64,000 bases of DNA from Streptomyces pactum. Lineage in GTDB: Bacteria; Actinomycetota; Actinomycetes; Streptomycetales; Streptomycetaceae. Position 1 is the first letter of the stretch. Every line of letters starts with the position of its first letter. Location: contig NZ_CP019724.1 of NCBI RefSeq assembly GCF_002005225.1, forward strand, positions 3,908,501 to 3,972,500. Reading direction: 5' to 3'. The notes under the pieces were generated by a model, which did no database searches, was not told the origin of the DNA, and was given only the letters and a program-made list of their open reading frames with translations. A program made the translations under genes and the position numbers. Shown one piece after another: positions 33,721-45,363 of this stretch.

Positions 33721-36309
33721 ATGGTCGACGTCACAGCACTCGGGGCCCGTGTCGCGTCCAGCGCGGTCGCGCCGCTCGTCCGCCGGCTCTTCGTCCGGGA
33801 CGGGCCGGGGGCCGGGCTCGTCGACCGGCCGGTGCGGATATCGGCGCTGGTGTCCTTCCGCAGCGAGAAGCGCAGCGTCACCCCCAGGGACGTCGACAAG
33901 GTCGCCGGGGAGCTGGTCCGCAGGGCGCTGACGGCGGTCGGCCCCGGGGAGCGGCCCGTCGACGCCGCCGAGGCACCGGCCGTCAAGGCCGCCCTGGCCC
34001 GCACCCTCGCCCGGCTCGGCGAGATCACCATCGAGGACTACGAGGCCGTCGGGCTCGGACCGGAACGCTTCGCCCGGGAGCTGCGCGCGAACGTGCCGCT
34101 GTCCCCGTACGGCCTGGGCGAGGACGGCCTGCTGCTGTACGAGCGGGTGCTGCACACCGCCTCGCTGCACATCCTGAACTTCCTCACCCAGCGCTCCACC
34201 TACGTCGCCCGCCAGCAGACCGTCCAGACCCAGCAGCTCGCCAAGCTGGTCCAGGCCGTCGACGTACTGCTGGAACGGCTGCCGTCCCAGTCGGCCGAGG
34301 ACGCCGGGTTCGAGGAGCGCTACGCGGACCACATCGCCGGCCGGTACGGCACGCTCACCATCTACGGGCTGGACGCCGGGACCCGCGAGTGGCCGCTGGA
34401 CACGGCCTACCTGAGCCTGGAGGCGACCCGGGCGCGGTCCGGGCGGGAGGACGGCCGCCGCGACACGGAGTACCCGACCGTGGCCGCCGAGCAGGTGCTC
34501 GCCGGCCAGGACCAGGTGTTCCTGCGCGGCGTCGCCGGCTCCGGCAAGACCACCCTGGTGCAGTGGCTCGCGGTGACGGCGGCGAGCCGCGCCTACGACC
34601 ACGGGCTGACCCACCTCATCGGACGGGTGCCGTTCGTGCTGCCGATGCGCCGGATCGTCCGGCCGGGGGCCGAGCTGCCCTTCCCCGGCGACTTCCTGCG
34701 GGCGGTCGGCTGTCCGGTCGCCGGGGAGCAGCCGCCGGGGTGGGCGGAGCGCGTCCTGCGGGCCCGGCGCGGGGTGCTGCTGGTCGACGGCATCGACGAG
34801 ATCGCCGGCGACCGCCGCGCCGCCGCCCGGCGCTGGCTGCGCGAGCTGGTGCGGGCCTTCCCCGGGAACCTGTGGCTGGTCACCTCCCGCCCCTCGGCCG
34901 TACCGGAGGACTGGCTGGCCGCCGAGGGCTTCGGTGAGCGCGTGCTCGCCCGGATGTCCCAGGACGACGTCACCACCTTCGTACGGCGCTGGCACCGCGC
35001 GGCCGACGCGGAACCCGCGACCGGCGAGTCGCTGCTGCGGTCCGTGCGGACCACGGCCGAGCTGAACCGACTGGCCACCAATCCGCTCATGTGCGGCATG
35101 CTGTGCGCCCTGCACCGCGACCGGCGCGGCTTCCTGCCGCAGGACCGCAGGTCCCTGTACGAGGCCGCCCTGACCATGCTCCTGGAGCGCCGGGACCGGG
35201 AGCGCGAGCTGCACGACTCCGACGAGGCGCGACTGCCGTACGCCGTCCAGGTGCAGCTCCTGCAGAAGCTGGCGTGGTGGCTGATCCGCAACGGCCGCCA
35301 GGAGATGGACCGGGCCGACGCCCTGCGGATCATCGGCCGTGCGCTGCCCGCGCTGAACCTGGCGGACACCGGCGACGAGGAGGTCTACCGCGCGCTGCTG
35401 CTCCGTTCCGGACTGCTGCGCGAGCCCGCCGAGGGGCGGGTGGACTTCCTCCACCGCACCTTCCAGGACTATCTCGGGGCCCGGCTGGCCGTGCAGGAGA
35501 TGGACTTCGACCTGCTGGTCAACCACGCGGAGCTGGACGACTGGGAGGACGTCATCCTGCTCGCCCTCGCGCACGCCCGGCCCAGGGAGGCGGAGTACAT
35601 ACTGCGCCGGCTGGCGGACTCGGGGCCCGCGCGCGGCACGCTGCTGGCGGCGGCCGGGCTGCGGTACGTGGCGGAAGTGGAACCCGGGGTGCGCGAGCGG
35701 GTGGAGGACGGCCTGCGGGCGCACATACCGCCGGTGGACTTCGAGGCGGCGCGGGAGGTGGCGCGCGCCGGGGGCGACCTGGTGCTGGGGCTGCTGCCGG
35801 GGCCGGAAGAGGTCGATCCGCGCACGGCGGCCCGCGTGGTGCACACGGCGGTCAGCGTGGGCAGCGATGCGGCGCTGCAGTTCCTGCGCCGTTTCCGCGA
35901 TCACCCCGGCTCCGGCGTGCAGCAGACCCTCGCCGCCGCCTGGCACGGGTTCGACCGGGACCAGTACGCCCACGAGATCCTCGCCCACCTGCCCCGGCAG
36001 TGGGCCGTCGGTGTGTCCACGGCCGACGACCTGCGCACGCTGCGCTCGCTCGGCGGCTGGGAACACGTCCACGTCCGCGGCGCGTACCGGGTCGACGACC
36101 TGACCGAACTGATCGTCGCGGAGCGCCTGGTCCACCTGACGCTGGACGCGGCGCATCCCGTGGAGGGGCTGGCCTGGCTGTCGGCGTTCCCCGGTCTGCG
36201 CACCGTCACCGTGCTGACGGAGACGGACGCGGCCGCGGTCCGGCAGGTGCCGGACGCGGTGAAGGTCCAGATCGCCTCACCCGGCTCGTCCTCCCAACCA
36301 CAGGGGTAA
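33721..36309 (+). CDS. NACHT-domain NTPase 1
   Basis: STAND-class NTPase (862 aa). Residues 1-260 form an all-helical N-terminal domain starting LGARVASSAVAPLVRRLF, probably one of the NACHT N-terminal helical (NNH) domains. The NACHT domain has Walker A GVAGSGKTT (270-278), Walker B GVLLVDGIDE (351-360), sensor-like LWLVTSRPSAVP and the NPLMCGMLCAL helix. The helical arm carries FLHRTFQDYLGARLA, and the C-terminus has repeat-like helices and one or two leucine-rich units (LSAFPGLRTVTVL). No enzymatic effector domain is seen. It starts a run of three paralogs; the next gene begins 9 nt after its stop. Confidence 0.93.
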   Translation: MVDVTALGARVASSAVAPLVRRLFVRDGPGAGLVDRPVRISALVSFRSEKRSVTPRDVDKVAGELVRRALTAVGPGERPVDAAEAPAVKAALARTLARLGEITIEDYEAVGLGPERFARELRANVPLSPYGLGEDGLLLYERVLHTASLHILNFLTQRSTYVARQQTVQTQQLAKLVQAVDVLLERLPSQSAEDAGFEERYADHIAGRYGTLTIYGLDAGTREWPLDTAYLSLEATRARSGREDGRRDTEYPTVAAEQVLAGQDQVFLRGVAGSGKTTLVQWLAVTAASRAYDHGLTHLIGRVPFVLPMRRIVRPGAELPFPGDFLRAVGCPVAGEQPPGWAERVLRARRGVLLVDGIDEIAGDRRAAARRWLRELVRAFPGNLWLVTSRPSAVPEDWLAAEGFGERVLARMSQDDVTTFVRRWHRAADAEPATGESLLRSVRTTAELNRLATNPLMCGMLCALHRDRRGFLPQDRRSLYEAALTMLLERRDRERELHDSDEARLPYAVQVQLLQKLAWWLIRNGRQEMDRADALRIIGRALPALNLADTGDEEVYRALLLRSGLLREPAEGRVDFLHRTFQDYLGARLAVQEMDFDLLVNHAELDDWEDVILLALAHARPREAEYILRRLADSGPARGTLLAAAGLRYVAEVEPGVRERVEDGLRAHIPPVDFEAAREVARAGGDLVLGLLPGPEEVDPRTAARVVHTAVSVGSDAALQFLRRFRDHPGSGVQQTLAAAWHGFDRDQYAHEILAHLPRQWAVGVSTADDLRTLRSLGGWEHVHVRGAYRVDDLTELIVAERLVHLTLDAAHPVEGLAWLSAFPGLRTVTVLTETDAAAVRQVPDAVKVQIASPGSSSQPQG

Positions 36310-36318
36310 CCCACATAC

Positions 36319-38892
36319 ATGGATGCCGTCGTCCGCACGCCCTCCCACCTCGCCGCCCCCCTCGTCCACCGGCTCTTCCGCGACCCCGTCCGGCCGCCCG
36401 TGTTCTCCGAACCGGTCCCCGGCCTCGTCGCCTGGCACGGCCGGGACGCGTCCGCCACCGAGGACGACGTCCACCGCACCGCCGCCGACCTGGTCCACCT
36501 CGCCGCCGAGCGGCACGCCGCGCCCACCGCCGAACTGGCCCCCGTCGTCGACGTCCTGGCCCGCACCCTGCTCGCGATCGCGCAGGTCGACGTCACCGAC
36601 GCCGACGCCGTACGGCTCGGGCCGCAGGACTACGCGCGGCGCCTGCGGGGCGCGGTGCAGGGCGCGGACCGGGAACTGTCACCGGACGCCGCCTGGTTCC
36701 ACGACGCGCTGCTGGTCTCGGTGTGCCTGCACGTCCTGCACCACCTGGTGCGGCGCTCGCCCTACCTCCAGCGCCACCTGGCGGGGCGGGCCGGCCGGAT
36801 CGCCCAGCTCGTCGACCTGGGCGACGCCGAGGCGGCGGCCCGGCAGCCCGAACGCTCCCAGCAGGACGCGGCGTTCGAGGCCGAGTACGCCCAGTGGGTG
36901 GCCCGGCGGTACGGCTGGCTGACCATCGTCGGCGTGGACTTCCCCAACGCGCCCGACCGTTGGCCGCTGGAGGAGACCTACCTGAGCCTGGAGGCGGAGG
37001 AGCGCAGCGGCGGCGTGGCCGGCGCGGAGGACGAGCAGCGCACCGTCCTGCTCGCGGACCGCGCCCTGGAGGACCACGAACGGGTGCTGCTGCGCGGCGG
37101 CGCGGGCTCCGGCAAGACGACCCTGGTCCAGTGGCTCGCCGTGGCCGCCGCCCGCCAGGGTTCCCGGGTGCCCTTCGTCCTGCCCGTACGCCGCTTCGCC
37201 CGCGAGGGCTTCCCCGCCCCGGACGACTTCCTGCACGCGGTCCGGCACCCGCTGGCCGACCGGGCGCCGGAGGGGTGGGTGGTGCGCACCCTGCTCTCCG
37301 GCCGTGCCCTGCTGCTGGTCGACGGCATCGACGAGGCGCCGGAGAAGGCGCGCGGCGAACTGCGCGACCGGCTCCGCCGGCTGCTGCGCGTCTTCTCCGG
37401 CAACGGCTGCCTGGTCACCTCCCGCCCCTCCGCCGTGTCGGACGGCTGGCTCTCCGGCGGCGGGCTCGCCGAGGAGGACTTCGTCGAGCTGTCCCTCGCG
37501 CCCATGTCGCGGGACCAGGTGACGCGGTTCATCCGGGACTGGCACTCGGCGGCCCGGCTGGACGAGCAGAGCAGGTCACCGGGGGCCCGGGAGCGGGCCG
37601 CGCTCGACGAGTACGAGCAGCGGCTGCTGCACTCCGTACGGATCTACCGCGAGCTGCGCCAGCTCGCCACCAACCCCCTGATGTGCGGCCTGATATGCGC
37701 ACTCAACCGGGACCGCGCCGGCTCCCTGCCCAGCGGCCGCAAGGAGCTCTACGACGCCGCCCTGGAGATGCTGCTGCAGCGCCGCGACCCCGAACGGGAC
37801 GTGCTGTACGCCGACGACGTGCGGCTCCAGCAGAGCACCCGGGAACGGCTGCTGCAGAAGCTGGCCCACGCCATGCTGGAGGAGGACGCCTCCGAGCTGA
37901 CGCGCGAGCGGGCGGTCGGCATCCTGGACGCCGCGCTGCCGGCCATGCCCGCCGCCCGCGCGCAGGGGGACGGCGCGAAGATCTTCCGCCATCTGCTGCA
38001 CCGCACCGGACTGCTGCGTGAACGCTCGGGCGAGTCGGTCGACTTCGTGCACCGCACCTTCCAGGACTACCTGGCCGCCAAGGAGATCGTGGCGCGCGGC
38101 CGGTTCCCCACCCTGGTGGACCACGCCCACCAGTCCGAGTGGGAGGAGGTCATCCGCATGGCCGCCGCCCACGCCCGCCCCGAGGAGTGCTCCCAGTTCC
38201 TGGAGCGGCTGCTCGCGGCGGCGCCCGGACTGCGCCGCCCGCAGATCAACCACCGCCGGCTGATGGCCGCGGCCTGCCTGGACCACGTCACCGAACTCGA
38301 CCCGGCCGTCCAGCGGCTCGTCCACGAACGCACGAAGAACCTGGTACGCCCCACGACCGAGCCGGCCGCCCGCGGCCTGGGCTGGGTCGGGCCCATCGTC
38401 CTGGAGCTGCTGCCGGACCCCGGGCAGGTCCCCGACGACCGGCAGGCGCTGCTGCTCGCCATCACCGCCACCCGCGTCCAGGACGACGCCGCCATCGACT
38501 ACCTGGTCCGTCTCCGGTCCCGCTCCGCCCTCCCGGTCCGCACCGAACTCGCGCGGGGCTGGCGGCACTTCGACACCGAGCGGTACGCCCACGAGATCAT
38601 CGCCCACCTGGACCAGGACGGCCTCTACTTCCCCGTCGCCGACACCGCCGAACTGGCCGCCCTGCGCGAGCTCGGCGGGCGCCCGCGCATCCAGGTGGCC
38701 GGCGTGATGCGCGCCGAGGAACTGCTGGCGGGCCTGTCCCCCGGCCAACTGACCCACCTGTGGCTCAACGCGGAGCTCCCCGACACGGACGTCTCCTGGC
38801 TGTCGGGCTTCCCCCGGCTGCGGGTACTGCGGGTCAACCCCCGTCTGCCGCGGGTGCGGAACGTGCCTGACGGGGTGGAGATCACGGCGTGA
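36319..38892 (+). CDS. NACHT-domain NTPase 2
   Basis: Second paralog (857 aa), clearly co-transcribed with the first (9-nt gap). The N-terminal domain is the most diverged of the three (HLAAPLVHRLFRDPVRPPVF) and lacks the GAGLVDRPVR motif shared by the other two. Walker A GGAGSGKTT (260-268) and Walker B ALLLVDGIDE (330-339) are intact, as are CLVTSRPSAVS, ATNPLMCGLICALN and FVHRTFQDYLAAKE. The C-terminus ends with a single leucine-rich-like unit, WLSGFPRLRVLRVNPRLP. No ribosome site is obvious before ATG 36319, so translation may be coupled to the upstream gene. Confidence 0.93.
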   Translation: MDAVVRTPSHLAAPLVHRLFRDPVRPPVFSEPVPGLVAWHGRDASATEDDVHRTAADLVHLAAERHAAPTAELAPVVDVLARTLLAIAQVDVTDADAVRLGPQDYARRLRGAVQGADRELSPDAAWFHDALLVSVCLHVLHHLVRRSPYLQRHLAGRAGRIAQLVDLGDAEAAARQPERSQQDAAFEAEYAQWVARRYGWLTIVGVDFPNAPDRWPLEETYLSLEAEERSGGVAGAEDEQRTVLLADRALEDHERVLLRGGAGSGKTTLVQWLAVAAARQGSRVPFVLPVRRFAREGFPAPDDFLHAVRHPLADRAPEGWVVRTLLSGRALLLVDGIDEAPEKARGELRDRLRRLLRVFSGNGCLVTSRPSAVSDGWLSGGGLAEEDFVELSLAPMSRDQVTRFIRDWHSAARLDEQSRSPGARERAALDEYEQRLLHSVRIYRELRQLATNPLMCGLICALNRDRAGSLPSGRKELYDAALEMLLQRRDPERDVLYADDVRLQQSTRERLLQKLAHAMLEEDASELTRERAVGILDAALPAMPAARAQGDGAKIFRHLLHRTGLLRERSGESVDFVHRTFQDYLAAKEIVARGRFPTLVDHAHQSEWEEVIRMAAAHARPEECSQFLERLLAAAPGLRRPQINHRRLMAAACLDHVTELDPAVQRLVHERTKNLVRPTTEPAARGLGWVGPIVLELLPDPGQVPDDRQALLLAITATRVQDDAAIDYLVRLRSRSALPVRTELARGWRHFDTERYAHEIIAHLDQDGLYFPVADTAELAALRELGGRPRIQVAGVMRAEELLAGLSPGQLTHLWLNAELPDTDVSWLSGFPRLRVLRVNPRLPRVRNVPDGVEITA

Positions 38893-39026
38893 CGACGGGC
38901 GCCCGCCGGCCGACTACTGCTCAGTAACCCAATCGTTGCCGTCCGGCCACTTGTTCGGGCCAGCATGCACGCGACAACTTTGTTGCCGTCAGGCATCCGC
39001 GCAGGCATGAGAGGACCCCACCCCCC

Positions 39027-39686
39027 ATGACCGAACAGACCGGACAGACCAGACAGACCCGGCGTACCTGGAAGCTGGCCGCGGGCACGGCCGCCGTCAC
39101 CGCGGCGGCGCTCACCGCGACGGTCACGCCGTCCGTCGCCGCCCCGGCCGAGACGCCGCGCGCCACGGTCACCGCGGCCGCGGCAGCGGCGGACGTCGAC
39201 TACGACACCTGGCAGAAGGACTGCCGGGCCGTGATGGACCAGGCCATGCCCTACCTGAAGAAACGGATCGCCGACGCCGGACCCGGCGAGAAGCAGGCGA
39301 TCGTCCTCGACATCGACAACACCTCCCTGGAGACCGACTTCGGCTTCAGCTACCCGCAGCCCGCCAACCGGCCGGTCCTGGAAGCCGCCCGGTACGCCCA
39401 GGAGCACGGCGTCGCCCTGTTCTTCGTGACCGCCCGTCCGGGCATCATCGAGGCGCCCACCGAGTGGAACCTCGACCACGCCGGCTACGAGTCCTCCGGT
39501 CTGTACGTCCGCGGCTTCCTCGACCTGTTCCGCGACGTCGCCGAGTACAAGACCGAACAGCGCGCCGAGATCGAGTCGAAGGGCTACACGATCATCGCGA
39601 ACATCGGCAACAGCGCCACCGACCTGTCCGGCGGCCACGCCGAGAAGACCTTCAAACTCCCGGACTACGACGGCCGGCTCTCCTGA
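39027..39686 (+). CDS. Secreted HAD-family acid phosphatase (class B-like)
   Basis: Exported phosphatase (219 aa). A signal peptide follows a basic N-terminus with a TGQTRQT repeat (WKLAAGTAAVTAAALTATVT, then an Ala-rich cleavage region). The HAD domain has motif I DIDNTSLETD (DxDxT), motif II FFVTARPG and a late IGNSATDLSGG acidic motif. This matches the Acid_phosphat_B group that removes phosphate from nucleotides or other small esters outside the cell. It lies between the second and third NACHT genes on the same strand, 134 nt after the former and 43 nt before the latter; a functional link is possible but unproven. Confidence 0.9.
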   Translation: MTEQTGQTRQTRRTWKLAAGTAAVTAAALTATVTPSVAAPAETPRATVTAAAAAADVDYDTWQKDCRAVMDQAMPYLKKRIADAGPGEKQAIVLDIDNTSLETDFGFSYPQPANRPVLEAARYAQEHGVALFFVTARPGIIEAPTEWNLDHAGYESSGLYVRGFLDLFRDVAEYKTEQRAEIESKGYTIIANIGNSATDLSGGHAEKTFKLPDYDGRLS

Positions 39687-39693
39687 CCCTCGA

Positions 39694-39699
39694 TAGGCT
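39694..39699 (+). promoter_or_regulatory. Possible -10 element for the third NACHT gene
   Basis: TAGGCT lies 31 nt before the ATG at 39730, in the 43-nt gap after the phosphatase stop. GGGGGTGG near 39719-39726 could serve as a ribosome site. The -35 partner is unclear. Confidence 0.3.
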
Positions 39700-39729
39700 C
39701 CCCTCGTAGACCGACCACGGGGGTGGCGC

Positions 39730-42700
39730 ATGGAACCGGCGGTACTCGGCGGGAAGTTGGCGTCCAGCCTGGTCGCCCCGCTGGTGCGGAAGCTCTTCGT
39801 CACGGGCGGCCCCGGTGCCGGGCTGGTCGACAGACCGGTCCGGCTGACCCACCTCGTGGCGTTCCGGGGCGAGCGGCGCACGCTCGGCGAGAAGGAGGTG
39901 CGCAGGCTGGCGGGGCGGCTGGTCGGGGACTCCCTGGACTCCCCGGGCGAGCCGCCCTTCCCGCGCGACGAGGAGACCGCCGTCGCCGACGCCCTGACCG
40001 CCCGGCTGCTCGCCCTCGGCGACCTGGACATGGACGACGTGCAGGCGGTGCGGCTGGGCCACCGGGAACTGGCCAAGCGGTTGCAGTACCGGGGGGACGG
40101 CGCCTTCGGCGTCCTATCCGCCGACGCCTGCTACTTCCTCGACTCCGCGACGGAATGGGCCTGCCTGCACATCCTGGAGTTCTTCACCCGGCGCTCCACC
40201 TTCGTCGCCCGCACGCTGGTGGAACAGACCCGCGGACAGGCCGAGCTGATCGCCAAGGTCGACGAGCTGATCACCCGCACGCCCCGGCCGGATTCCCGGG
40301 ACACCGCCTTCGAGCGCCGGTACCTGCCCTACGCGGCCGAGCAGCACAACCGCATCACCATCTACGGCATCGACCTGCGCGACTCTCCGGACAGGTGGCC
40401 GCTGGAGGTCGCCTACCTCAGCCTGGAGGCGACCGCCATCGAGGAACGGGCCGTCCTCCCGGGAGAGCACACCGAACCGGAACGCACCGTCCGCCTCTCC
40501 GCCGAGGACGCCCTCCTGACCTGCGACCGCGTGCTGCTGCGCGGCGACGCGGGCTCCGGCAAGACCACCCTCGTGCAGTGGCTGGCCGTGACCGCCGCCC
40601 GGGACGGCGACCGCGTCCCGTACGTCCTGCCGCTGCGCACCCTGATCCGTGCGGGCGCCCTTCCCTCCCCGGCGGCCTTCCTCACCGCCGTGGGCTGCCC
40701 GCTCACCCCGCCCGAGGGCTGGGCCGAGCGGGTCCTCACGGCCGGCCGGGGCCTGGTCCTCGTCGACGGCCTGGACGAGATCCCCGCCGCCGAACGGCAC
40801 CGCACCCGCGACTGGCTGCTCGCCCTCATCCGCGCCTTCCCCGGCAACCGCTGGCTGCTCACCTCCCGCCCCACCGCCGTACGCCCCGACTGGCTGGCCG
40901 CCGAGGGCTTCCGGGAACTCGCCCTCACCCCGATGCGCGGGGCCGACGTCACGACCTTCGTCCGGCGCTGGCACGCGGCGGCCGACGCCCCCGGGTACGA
41001 GACGCAACTGCTCGACGCCCTGCGCACCAAGCGCGACCTGGCCCGCCTCGCCACCAACCCGCTGATGTGCGGCCTGATCTGCGCCCTGCACCGCGAGCGC
41101 CGCGGCTACCTCCCCACGGGGCGCAAGGAGTTGTACGACGCCGCCCTCACGATGCTGCTCGCCCGCCGGGACCGGGAGCGTGGCATGGCGGCGGTCGAAC
41201 TGAGCGAGGAGGCCCAACTGGAGCTGCTCCAGCGGCTGGCGTACGCGCTGGTGCTGAGCGGGCGTACGGAGATGGAGGTGGAGAGCGCCGAGGGCATCGT
41301 GGAACGCGCGCTGCCGTCGGTCGCCTCGGCGGCGGGGCAGGGCGACGCGTCGACGGTCCTGCGGGCGCTGGTCCTGCGCAGCGGGCTGCTCCGGCGGCCC
41401 GCCGAGGAGGTGCTGGATTTCGTCCACCGCACCTTCCAGGACTACCTGGGCGCGCGGTACGCGGTCGAGGAGGGCCACCTCGACGTCATCGCGGGCCACG
41501 CGGACGACACCCAGTGGGAAGACGTGATCCGCATGGCGGTGGCCCACGCCCGGCCCGGCGAGCGGGCCGTGCTGCTACGGCGGCTCCTCGCGGAGAACAC
41601 CCCGCGGCTGACCCTGCTGGCTCTGGCCTGCCTGGAGCACGCCACCGCGCTGGACCCGGCGGTGCGGGCGGAGGTCGAGGCGCGGGCGGGGGCGCTGATC
41701 CCGCCGGGCTCGAAGGAGGACGCCAGGGCGTTGGCGGAGGCCGGGCCACTGGTGCTGGAGCTGCTGCCGGGCCCGGAGGGGCTCACGGACGCGGAGGCGC
41801 ACGGGGTGACGGTGACCGCCTCCCTCCTGGCCGAACACGAACCGGGCGGAGCACTCGCCGTGCTGCGCCGGTTCCGGGAGCATCTTTCGCTCGATGTGCG
41901 GCGGCAGTTGGCGGGGACGTGGGACCGGTTCGATGCGCGGGAGTACGCGGCGGAGGTGTTGGACCACCTCGACCAGACAGACCTGTTCGTGGTGTGCAGG
42001 ACTCCGGCCCAGCGTGAGGCGGCCGCCTCGATGGCGCCGTGGGCTCGGCTCACGTTGCGCGGGGCGTGCCGCATGGCCGACGTCATCGCTTCCGCACCGG
42101 ATCCGGGAGCGGTGACGTCGCTGCAACTCGTCGACAACCCGCAAGTGACCGAGCTCGGCGGTCTGGCGGCCTTCCCCGCCCTGCGGGTGCTCCTGGTCAA
42201 CTGCCCGTCGGCCCGGAAGCTGGAGCAGTTGGCGCGGCTGTCGCTCACAGATCTCGTGATCGGCCGGGCCGCCGATCTCGCCGGGCTCTCGGAGCTGACC
42301 TCGTTGGTTCATCTGTCGGTGGCGGACCGACTCCCCGGTGTCCGGCTGACCGATGCCCTTCCCGCGGGGGCGCTTCTGCAGTACCTCCACCTCGGCGCCG
42401 ACGCCACCCTCGGCACGGGTCTGCGGGGACTGGCGCACTGGGGGACGCTACGCACCCTGTACCTGTCCCCGACCACGCCGCTCACCGCCGAGGACTGGGC
42501 CGAGGTCCAGCGTCTGCCTCAGCTCAGGGGCCTGCTGCTGCACGGCTCCCTCTTCCCTGATGGCATCGGGCCGCTGCCGCCCCTGCCGGGCATCCTCGAA
42601 CTCAGCCTCATCGGCTGCAAGGGAGACGAGGACCTGTCGGTGCTCGCGCCCCGTCTCCCGGACGTGCGCACCGTCGTCCTCGACTCCGCCTCCGACGCCC

Positions 42701-42759
42701 CGTTGGACACCGAACGGATCGCCGCACTCTTTCCGGACGCCGAAGTGACCGTGGACTGA
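39730..42759 (+). CDS. NACHT-domain NTPase 3 with leucine-rich repeat C-terminus
   Basis: The largest paralog (1009 aa). The N-terminal helical domain begins LGGKLASSLVAPLVRKLFVT and shares GPGAGLVDRPVRL with paralog 1. Walker A is GDAGSGKTT (272-280) and Walker B GLVLVDGLDE (341-350); WLLTSRPTAVR, ATNPLMCGLICALH and FVHRTFQDYLGARYA are conserved. From about residue 770 the protein continues for 240 residues with leucine-rich repeats (TSLQLVDNPQVTELGGLAAF, ALRVLLVNCPSARKLEQL, LVHLSVADRLPGV, GTLRTLYLSPTTPL and more), giving a NLR-like plan: helical domain - NACHT - LRR. It probably recognises a ligand through the LRRs. Confidence 0.93.
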   Translation: MEPAVLGGKLASSLVAPLVRKLFVTGGPGAGLVDRPVRLTHLVAFRGERRTLGEKEVRRLAGRLVGDSLDSPGEPPFPRDEETAVADALTARLLALGDLDMDDVQAVRLGHRELAKRLQYRGDGAFGVLSADACYFLDSATEWACLHILEFFTRRSTFVARTLVEQTRGQAELIAKVDELITRTPRPDSRDTAFERRYLPYAAEQHNRITIYGIDLRDSPDRWPLEVAYLSLEATAIEERAVLPGEHTEPERTVRLSAEDALLTCDRVLLRGDAGSGKTTLVQWLAVTAARDGDRVPYVLPLRTLIRAGALPSPAAFLTAVGCPLTPPEGWAERVLTAGRGLVLVDGLDEIPAAERHRTRDWLLALIRAFPGNRWLLTSRPTAVRPDWLAAEGFRELALTPMRGADVTTFVRRWHAAADAPGYETQLLDALRTKRDLARLATNPLMCGLICALHRERRGYLPTGRKELYDAALTMLLARRDRERGMAAVELSEEAQLELLQRLAYALVLSGRTEMEVESAEGIVERALPSVASAAGQGDASTVLRALVLRSGLLRRPAEEVLDFVHRTFQDYLGARYAVEEGHLDVIAGHADDTQWEDVIRMAVAHARPGERAVLLRRLLAENTPRLTLLALACLEHATALDPAVRAEVEARAGALIPPGSKEDARALAEAGPLVLELLPGPEGLTDAEAHGVTVTASLLAEHEPGGALAVLRRFREHLSLDVRRQLAGTWDRFDAREYAAEVLDHLDQTDLFVVCRTPAQREAAASMAPWARLTLRGACRMADVIASAPDPGAVTSLQLVDNPQVTELGGLAAFPALRVLLVNCPSARKLEQLARLSLTDLVIGRAADLAGLSELTSLVHLSVADRLPGVRLTDALPAGALLQYLHLGADATLGTGLRGLAHWGTLRTLYLSPTTPLTAEDWAEVQRLPQLRGLLLHGSLFPDGIGPLPPLPGILELSLIGCKGDEDLSVLAPRLPDVRTVVLDSASDAPLDTERIAALFPDAEVTVD

Positions 42760-42775
42760 GAACGTCAGCACGACG

Positions 42776-42817
42776 AAAGGGGCCGCCCCGGGACCGAAGT
42801 CCCGGAGCGGCCCCTTT
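42776..42817. terminator. Bidirectional terminator, NACHT 3 / clpC
   Basis: AAAGGGGCCGCCCCGGGAC (42776-42794) pairs with 42799-42817 over loop CGAA, 18 of 19 as Watson-Crick and one G-T. It is flanked by A- and T-tracts, lying between convergent stops at 42759 and 42838. Confidence 0.92.
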
Positions 42818-42837
42818 CCAGGCTCACCCCCGGAGGG

Positions 42838-45363
<2,526 letters not shown>

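Noticed and set aside
35091..38021. 976-aa frame overlapping two NACHT genes
   Set aside because: Arg/Pro/Gly-rich out-of-frame reading of two well-supported genes.
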